A DNA stretch of 9,078 nucleotides from JACJYE01 sp964432875 (GTDB lineage Bacteria > Bacteroidota > Bacteroidia > Chitinophagales > Saprospiraceae): positions 1 to 9,078 of the forward strand of contig CAYSPJ010000167.1 in NCBI GenBank assembly GCA_964432875.1, in the 5' to 3' direction. Numbering within the stretch: position 1 is the stretch's first letter; each line of letters starts with the position of its first letter. The notes under the pieces were generated by a model. It made no database searches, was not told where the DNA came from, and saw nothing but the letters and a program-made list of their open reading frames with translations. This document shows, in pieces, positions 6,108-9,078 of this stretch. Position numbers and translations under genes: made by a program.

Positions 6108-6150
6108 AAAAAAAACAGGTGCCGGATACTTCAATAGCATTCGGCACCTG
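6108..6150 (-). terminator. Intrinsic terminator downstream of the FKBP gene
   Basis: On the minus strand, CAGGTGCCG (6150-6142) pairs perfectly with CGGCACCTG (6124-6116) across a 17-base loop, immediately followed by eight Ts (6115-6108). This is a textbook Rho-independent terminator for the FKBP gene. It ends only 33 bases before the trmD start codon, so trmD must use a promoter overlapping it or depend on readthrough. Confidence 0.85.
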
Positions 6151-6182
6151 CCCGTTCGATACCTGTGTGATAAATAGGCTTG

Positions 6183-6202
6183 TTGCGATGGGGGCATCGC
6201 AA
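6183..6202. repeat. Hairpin TTGCGATG-GGGG-CATCGCAA after the FKBP stop
   Basis: A perfect 8-base stem with a 4-base loop lies 5 bases downstream of the FKBP stop codon (minus strand). No T-tract follows it. It may stabilise the 3' end of the FKBP transcript ahead of the true terminator at 6108-6150. Confidence 0.55.
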
Positions 6203-6207
6203 TAAAT

Positions 6208-6867
6208 CTAATTTATCTTCAGCAGCTCCACCTCAAAGATGAGGGTGGCGTAGGGGCCGATTTTTCCGCCCGCGCCGCGAGTGCCGTAGGCCAGATCAGA
6301 AGGGATAAAGAGCTTCCACTTGGAGCCTTGAGGCATCAGTTGAAGCGCCTCAGTCCAGCCAGCGATGACTTGGCCGACGCCAAAGGTAGCAGGCTGACCG
6401 CGGTCTACTGAACTATCGAAGACCGTGCCGTCAATCAGGGTGCCATGGTAGTGGACAGTGACTTTATCGTTGGCGCCCGGCTTGGGGCCCTCTCCGGCTT
6501 TCAGGACTTCATACTGCAGGCCGCTAGCCGTTTTCATGACGCCCTCGCGTTTGGCGTTTTCATCCAGGAATTTCTTGCCTTCGGCAATAGCGGCCTCAAA
6601 CTGCTTTTCCTGCTGGGCTTGCATATGCTGTTGAATAAAGGCATTGGCATCATTCATGTCGATCAAGGTCTGCTCGCCAGCCATGACGGCGCTGAAGGCT
6701 GCCTGGAAGGAAGGCTCGTGCAATTCGCCGAAGCCTTGGCTCTTGAGGTTCTGGGCCAGCAATACGCCCAGGCTGTAGCTAAGTGAATCCATATCTTTTT
6801 GTGCGTTTGCGAATGAAAAAAGAAGCAGCCCCCCGAGGAGGAATGCCATGGTCTTTGCTTTCTGCAT
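6208..6867 (-). CDS. Secreted FKBP-type peptidyl-prolyl isomerase (FkpA/FklB-like)
   Basis: The enzyme catalyses cis-trans isomerisation of prolyl bonds and probably acts as a folding chaperone in the periplasm. A signal peptide (1-22, ending FANA before Gln23) is followed by an FKBP_N-type helical dimerisation region (about 24-108, DSLSYSLGVLLAQNL onwards, with a Gln/Glu-rich helix at 78-105) and a C-terminal FKBP domain (about 115-219). The active-site residues of FKBP12 are all matched: Tyr140, Phe150, Asp151, Val167, Ile168, Trp171, Tyr194 and Phe211, in the correct spacing. There is no lipobox cysteine, so it is soluble rather than a lipoprotein. A second ATG at 6849 (MAFLLGG) would shorten the signal peptide; the first is preferred because it supplies the basic n-region. 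The gene follows ubiX on the same strand after 79 bases, and a strong terminator lies downstream. No consensus promoter is seen. Confidence 0.93.
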   Translation of the reverse strand: MQKAKTMAFLLGGLLLFSFANAQKDMDSLSYSLGVLLAQNLKSQGFGELHEPSFQAAFSAVMAGEQTLIDMNDANAFIQQHMQAQQEKQFEAAIAEGKKFLDENAKREGVMKTASGLQYEVLKAGEGPKPGANDKVTVHYHGTLIDGTVFDSSVDRGQPATFGVGQVIAGWTEALQLMPQGSKWKLFIPSDLAYGTRGAGGKIGPYATLIFEVELLKIN

Positions 6868-6946
6868 AGATGGTTATTTTTAAAAGTGGTTAATGTGTCG
6901 TGCTTTTAACGGCGCGAAGAAAAGAAAATTTTGGAGGAAAACAAAA

Positions 6947-7507
6947 TCACTCTTCGCCCCAGCGATAAGAGCGGATCTCTAAACCCGCCAAATCCAGCAC
7001 GCGATCTACCACCGTGGCAGCCAGGGCTTCGAAAGACTGGGGGCGGCTGTAGAAAGATGGGCTGGCCGGACAGATGATGCCTCCGGCTTCGACGACGCGC
7101 CGCATGTTGTCGATATGGATGAGGCTGTAGGGCGTATCGCGCGGCACCAGGATGAGGCGGCGGCGTTCTTTGAGCGCCACATCGGCGGCGCGGGTCGCGA
7201 GGTCGTCAGAGACCCCGCTGGCGATGCGCCCCAGCAAGCCCATAGAACAGGGGCAGGCGATGACCGCATTATAGCGGGCCGAGCCTGAAGCGAAGGGTGC
7301 CATGAAATCGTTTTTGCCGTAAAACTGGAAAGGATAATTTTCATAGCTGCGGTCGCCTAGTTCATACTCCCAATTGAACTTGGCATTGTCGCTCATCACT
7401 ACGCCCACAGCGGCGAGCTGATCCTGGTGCTGAAGCAATCGGTCGAGTAATACCTTGGCGTAGATGCTTCCGCTGGAGCCGCCAATACAGATGGCAAATT
7501 TATTCAT
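6947..7507 (-). CDS. ubiX: Flavin prenyltransferase UbiX
   Basis: UbiX joins a dimethylallyl group to FMN to make prenylated FMN, the cofactor of UbiD-type decarboxylases, used in quinone synthesis among other pathways. The 186-residue length is typical. Visible features are the N-terminal FMN-binding strand and loop FAICIGGSSGSIYAKVLL (4-21), PCSMGLLGRIASGVSDDLATRAADVALKERRRLILVPRDTPYS (86-128), and PSFYSRPQSFEAL (150-162). The position usually occupied by Glu in the VPRETP motif is Asp124, a conservative change at a residue thought to help catalysis. The start is the ATG at 7507; a TTG at 7522 would add five residues. No ubiD or quinone gene is in the window, so the client enzyme is unknown; in many Bacteroidota it is a menaquinone-pathway UbiD. 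The gene is divergent from the thioredoxin-like gene. Confidence 0.93.
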   Translation of the reverse strand: MNKFAICIGGSSGSIYAKVLLDRLLQHQDQLAAVGVVMSDNAKFNWEYELGDRSYENYPFQFYGKNDFMAPFASGSARYNAVIACPCSMGLLGRIASGVSDDLATRAADVALKERRRLILVPRDTPYSLIHIDNMRRVVEAGGIICPASPSFYSRPQSFEALAATVVDRVLDLAGLEIRSYRWGEE

Positions 7508-7544
7508 GCGGTTCGTTTTCAAAATGCTCGTAGTGCTAACAGCC

Positions 7545-7584
7545 GGGCGGGCAAAAAGTTAAATAATTATTAAACGGCTCGCCC
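7545..7584. repeat. GC-rich inverted repeat around an AT-rich core, divergent gap
   Basis: GGGCGGGC (7545-7552) can pair with GCTCGCCC (7577-7584), with one G-U pair, around a 24-base AT-rich loop (7553-7576). It lies between the divergent ubiX and thioredoxin-like genes, just upstream of a candidate promoter. An operator or an upstream promoter element is possible; the function is inferred. Confidence 0.3.
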
Positions 7585-7588
7585 ACCG

Positions 7589-7596
7589 TATCTTTA
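7589..7596 (+). promoter_or_regulatory. Candidate promoter -7 element TATCTTTA
   Basis: This matches the Bacteroidota TAnnTTTG element at all but the final base, 48 bases upstream of the ATG at 7645. No clear TTTG box is seen in the AT-rich stretch about 19 bases upstream. Confidence 0.35.
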
Positions 7597-7644
7597 CCGC
7601 CATTAGGGAGGTATTTTTACTGAATCAAAAAATTAATCTGACTT

Positions 7645-8190
7645 ATGGCAAAGAGAATCCTCATCGCTGGCGCACTGGCGCTTCTAGCTTTTGCTGCTTA
7701 TTCTTTCACGCTACTGCGCGACGAAGCGCCGGCTGCAGTGGCTCAAAGTGATGAGCAGATCAAATGGTACACCTGGGAGGAAGCCCAGCAGCTCATGGCT
7801 AAAGAGCCCCGCAAAATGTTCATCGACTTGTACACCGACTGGTGCGGCTGGTGCAAGCGCATGGATAAGGAGACCTTCACCAATGCCGAAGTTGCCAAGC
7901 ACATGAACCAGTACTTCTATGCGGTTAAATTCAACGCTGAACAACAAGAAGAGATCAACTATAAAGGGCATATCATGAAATTCCGCGCCGAAGGCCGCCG
8001 TGGCGCTCATGAACTGGCCATCTCACTCTTGGACGGCCGTCTGGGCTACCCTTCTTTTGTCTATCTGGATGAGAAGCAAGACCGCATCACCATCTCTCCA
8101 GGCTATAAAACGCCGGATGTGCTCATCAAAGAACTGCGCTATGTCGGCGGGGAACACTACAAGACGACGAAGTTCGAGAATTTCCAGTAA
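7645..8190 (+). CDS. Exported or membrane-anchored thioredoxin-like protein
   Basis: The 181-residue protein has a hydrophobic N-terminal segment (about 5-22) that would act as a signal peptide or membrane anchor, a short linker, and a thioredoxin-fold domain from about 40. The redox motif is Trp66-Cys67-Gly-Trp-Cys70 inside FIDLYTDWCGWCKRMDKETF, and the cis-proline is Pro136 in LGYPSFVYLDE. The motif and the following TNAEVAKHMNQYF are typical of thioredoxin_7/DUF255-like proteins, which act as envelope thiol-disulfide reductases or isomerases. The loop between motif and cis-proline (about 100-130, with Glu/Gln- and Arg/Gly-rich stretches) is longer than in plain thioredoxin. No membrane electron donor such as DsbD or CcdA is in the window, so the partner is unknown. 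The ATG at 7645 has no Shine-Dalgarno sequence and an A-rich leader. The sigma-factor gene converges on it. Confidence 0.85.
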   Translation: MAKRILIAGALALLAFAAYSFTLLRDEAPAAVAQSDEQIKWYTWEEAQQLMAKEPRKMFIDLYTDWCGWCKRMDKETFTNAEVAKHMNQYFYAVKFNAEQQEEINYKGHIMKFRAEGRRGAHELAISLLDGRLGYPSFVYLDEKQDRITISPGYKTPDVLIKELRYVGGEHYKTTKFENFQ

Positions 8191-8192
8191 AC

Positions 8193-8216
8193 CCTGCTAG
8201 TGAAGTTGGCAGCAGG
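8193..8216 (+). repeat. Small hairpin CCTGCT / AGCAGG after the thioredoxin-like gene
   Basis: A 6-base perfect stem with a 12-base loop begins 3 bases after the stop codon. It is weak, without a T-tract, and is followed by the much stronger hairpin at 8228-8271. It may be incidental. Confidence 0.3.
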
Positions 8217-8227
8217 CCCTTATTGAG

Positions 8228-8271
8228 GCAAGCGGCCCCTTGAAAGTCAAGCTTCCAAGGGGCCGTCTTGC
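8228..8271. terminator. Long bidirectional hairpin between convergent genes
   Basis: GCAAG plus CGGCCCCTTG (8228-8242) pairs with CAAGGGGCCG (8256-8265), a one-base bulge (T8266) and CTTGC (8267-8271): 15 base pairs in all, with possible further AAG/CTT pairing inside the 13-base loop. It sits between the 3' ends of the thioredoxin-like and sigma-factor genes and would form in both transcripts. Neither side has a T-tract, so it may be a U-less terminator, a 3'-end stabiliser, or a barrier to antisense readthrough. Confidence 0.6.
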
Positions 8272-8309
8272 GTGTAAGCTGCCACAGATTTCACCTCGTG
8301 CTCGGTCGA

Positions 8310-8924
8310 TCAGTTGAGGAGATAAGCCGGAAACTGTACCTCGATGATACTGCGCAGCCGCTGGCGAGCGCGCGAGAGCTTGCTCTTGACGTTGGACTCC
8401 GTCCAGCCGCTAACCTGGCAGATCTCTTGAATGGAGCGCTCTTCAAAGTAAAACAACTGCAAAACCTGGGCATCGCTTGAAGAAAGCTGACGGATGGCTT
8501 GCAGCAACCAGTGCCGGGCTTCATCCTTCTCGACCTTCCCGGCGCCTTCCGGTGCCTGGCTGATGTTCAGCTTTTCCAATTCGCTGCTGTAATCCATGCG
8601 CTGGACACGGCGCTGCCGGCTGCGCAACTGGTTGATGGCTACCGAGACGGCAATGCGGAAGAGCCAAGAGCTAAACTTACTCTCTCCCCGGAAGCTGGGT
8701 AATGCCTGGAATGCCCGGACGTAGGTGTCCTGAATGGCTTCCTCGATTTCGTTGGCATCTTTCAGGTAGCGGCCAATCACTGGCCGCAGCAGGCTTTCAT
8801 GACGGCCAGCCAGGATGGCGTAAGCTTTTTGGTTGCCTTCCAGTGCCATCGCAATGAGGGTTTCATCGGTAATGCCGACGGGCGTTTTGCCCATCGGCCT
8901 GTTTGCTAAAATTGTTGTGTGCAT
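8310..8924 (-). CDS. ECF-type RNA polymerase sigma factor
   Basis: The 204-residue protein is a group 4 (extracytoplasmic function) sigma factor that would direct RNA polymerase to a dedicated promoter set. Region 2 covers about 20-103 (DETLIAMALEGNQKAYAILAG onwards, with IEEAIQDTYVRAFQALPSFRGESKFSSWLFRIAVSVAINQLRSR), carrying the core-binding and -10-reading parts. A charged linker follows (104-136). Region 4 covers about 137-192, with the helix-turn-helix YFEERSIQEICQVSGWTESNVKSKLSRARQRL that reads the -35. There is no C-terminal extension. A second in-frame ATG at codon 11 could also start the domain. No anti-sigma factor is encoded downstream, where a convergent gene and a hairpin follow; the region before the start is noncoding to the window edge. 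The regulon and inducing signal are unknown. A good TAACTTTG promoter element precedes it. Confidence 0.93.
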   Translation of the reverse strand: MHTTILANRPMGKTPVGITDETLIAMALEGNQKAYAILAGRHESLLRPVIGRYLKDANEIEEAIQDTYVRAFQALPSFRGESKFSSWLFRIAVSVAINQLRSRQRRVQRMDYSSELEKLNISQAPEGAGKVEKDEARHWLLQAIRQLSSSDAQVLQLFYFEERSIQEICQVSGWTESNVKSKLSRARQRLRSIIEVQFPAYLLN

Positions 8925-8970
8925 GTCGGGTGATGATTTTAGGTACTTTTCTATTAATTACCAGATGACA

Positions 8971-9001
8971 CAAAGTTACCCCCAAAGCAAAGGCAAAAAA
9001 A
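8971..9001 (-). promoter_or_regulatory. Promoter of the sigma-factor gene (TTTT-N19-TAACTTTG)
   Basis: On the minus strand TAACTTTG (8978-8971) matches TAnnTTTG exactly. A TTTT at 9001-8998, three of four bases of the TTTG -33 box, lies at the canonical 19-base spacing. The element is 46 bases upstream of the ATG at 8924. This is the best promoter in the window. It resembles a housekeeping rather than an ECF-type promoter, so autoregulation is not indicated. Confidence 0.55.
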
Positions 9002-9078
9002 GTTGGTTTTTATAGTTGGCGGGTTTGACCTTATAACTGTCCTGAAAGATTTAGTGGCTGCCCTTTTGGCTGAGTAAA
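9002..9078. other. Noncoding right edge of the window
   Basis: Beyond the sigma-factor promoter I see no gene, hairpin with a T-tract, or repeat up to the window edge. It probably belongs to the upstream region of this gene or of a divergent neighbour outside the window. Confidence 0.4.

Noticed and set aside
5703..6137. 144-residue open frame antisense to trmD
   Set aside because: It has no domain pattern and crosses the terminator hairpin; it is a shadow of trmD.
6075..6197. N-terminal extension of TrmD (with a hydrophobic stretch like a signal peptide)
   Set aside because: It would be translated from the terminator hairpin; TrmD is cytoplasmic and almost always begins MRID-like.
7605..7611. 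GGGAGGT as a Shine-Dalgarno sequence for the thioredoxin-like gene
   Set aside because: It is more than 30 bases from the ATG at 7645, too far to act, and I see no suitable start codon at proper distance.
1..9078. tRNA, rRNA, CRISPR, insertion sequence, prophage, toxin-antitoxin or defence system
   Set aside because: I found no repeat-spacer pattern, transposase, terminal inverted repeats, integrase or nuclease-type genes, and no cloverleaf-like segments in the gaps.

Overview
The window looks like ordinary chromosomal DNA from a moderately GC-rich member of the Bacteroidota (possibly the Saprospiria, which is only a guess). Three things point there. Six gene starts are preceded by the Bacteroidota -7 promoter element TAnnTTTG or a near match. 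Almost every start codon lacks a Shine-Dalgarno sequence and has an A-rich leader instead. The proteins (DUF502, an RluA-type enzyme with HRLDRPVSG, secreted FKBP, a small outer-membrane barrel) also fit that phylum. I see no mobile element, CRISPR array, tRNA or rRNA gene, and no base-composition break that would suggest recent transfer.

Layout, left to right: a DUF1801 protein (33-449, +) and an acetoacetate-decarboxylase-like protein (507-1187, +), which share an 11-base leader at identical distance from their start codons; an RluA-family pseudouridine synthase (1277-1981, -) and a DUF502 membrane protein (2057-2695, -); a four-helix membrane protein of unknown function (2778-3293, +); dTDP-glucose 4,6-dehydratase RmlB (3315-4373, -), divergent from an exported beta-barrel-like protein (4503-5258, +); then on the minus strand TrmD (5379-6074), a secreted FKBP prolyl isomerase (6208-6867) and the flavin prenyltransferase UbiX (6947-7507); an exported or membrane-anchored thioredoxin-like protein (7645-8190, +); and an ECF-type sigma factor (8310-8924, -).

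The genes do not form one pathway. The strand changes at almost every gene, most genes appear to have their own promoter, and the gaps hold a strong intrinsic terminator (FKBP/trmD) and a long bidirectional hairpin (thioredoxin/sigma). Loose themes are RNA modification (RluA type, TrmD), envelope and exported protein folding (FKBP, thioredoxin, barrel) and envelope sugar or quinone precursors (RmlB, UbiX). No new multi-gene system is evident. The most notable signals are small regulatory ones: the duplicated 11-mer leader, a perfect AGGAGG on the RluA gene in an otherwise SD-poor window, and a terminator that ends 33 bases before the trmD start codon.
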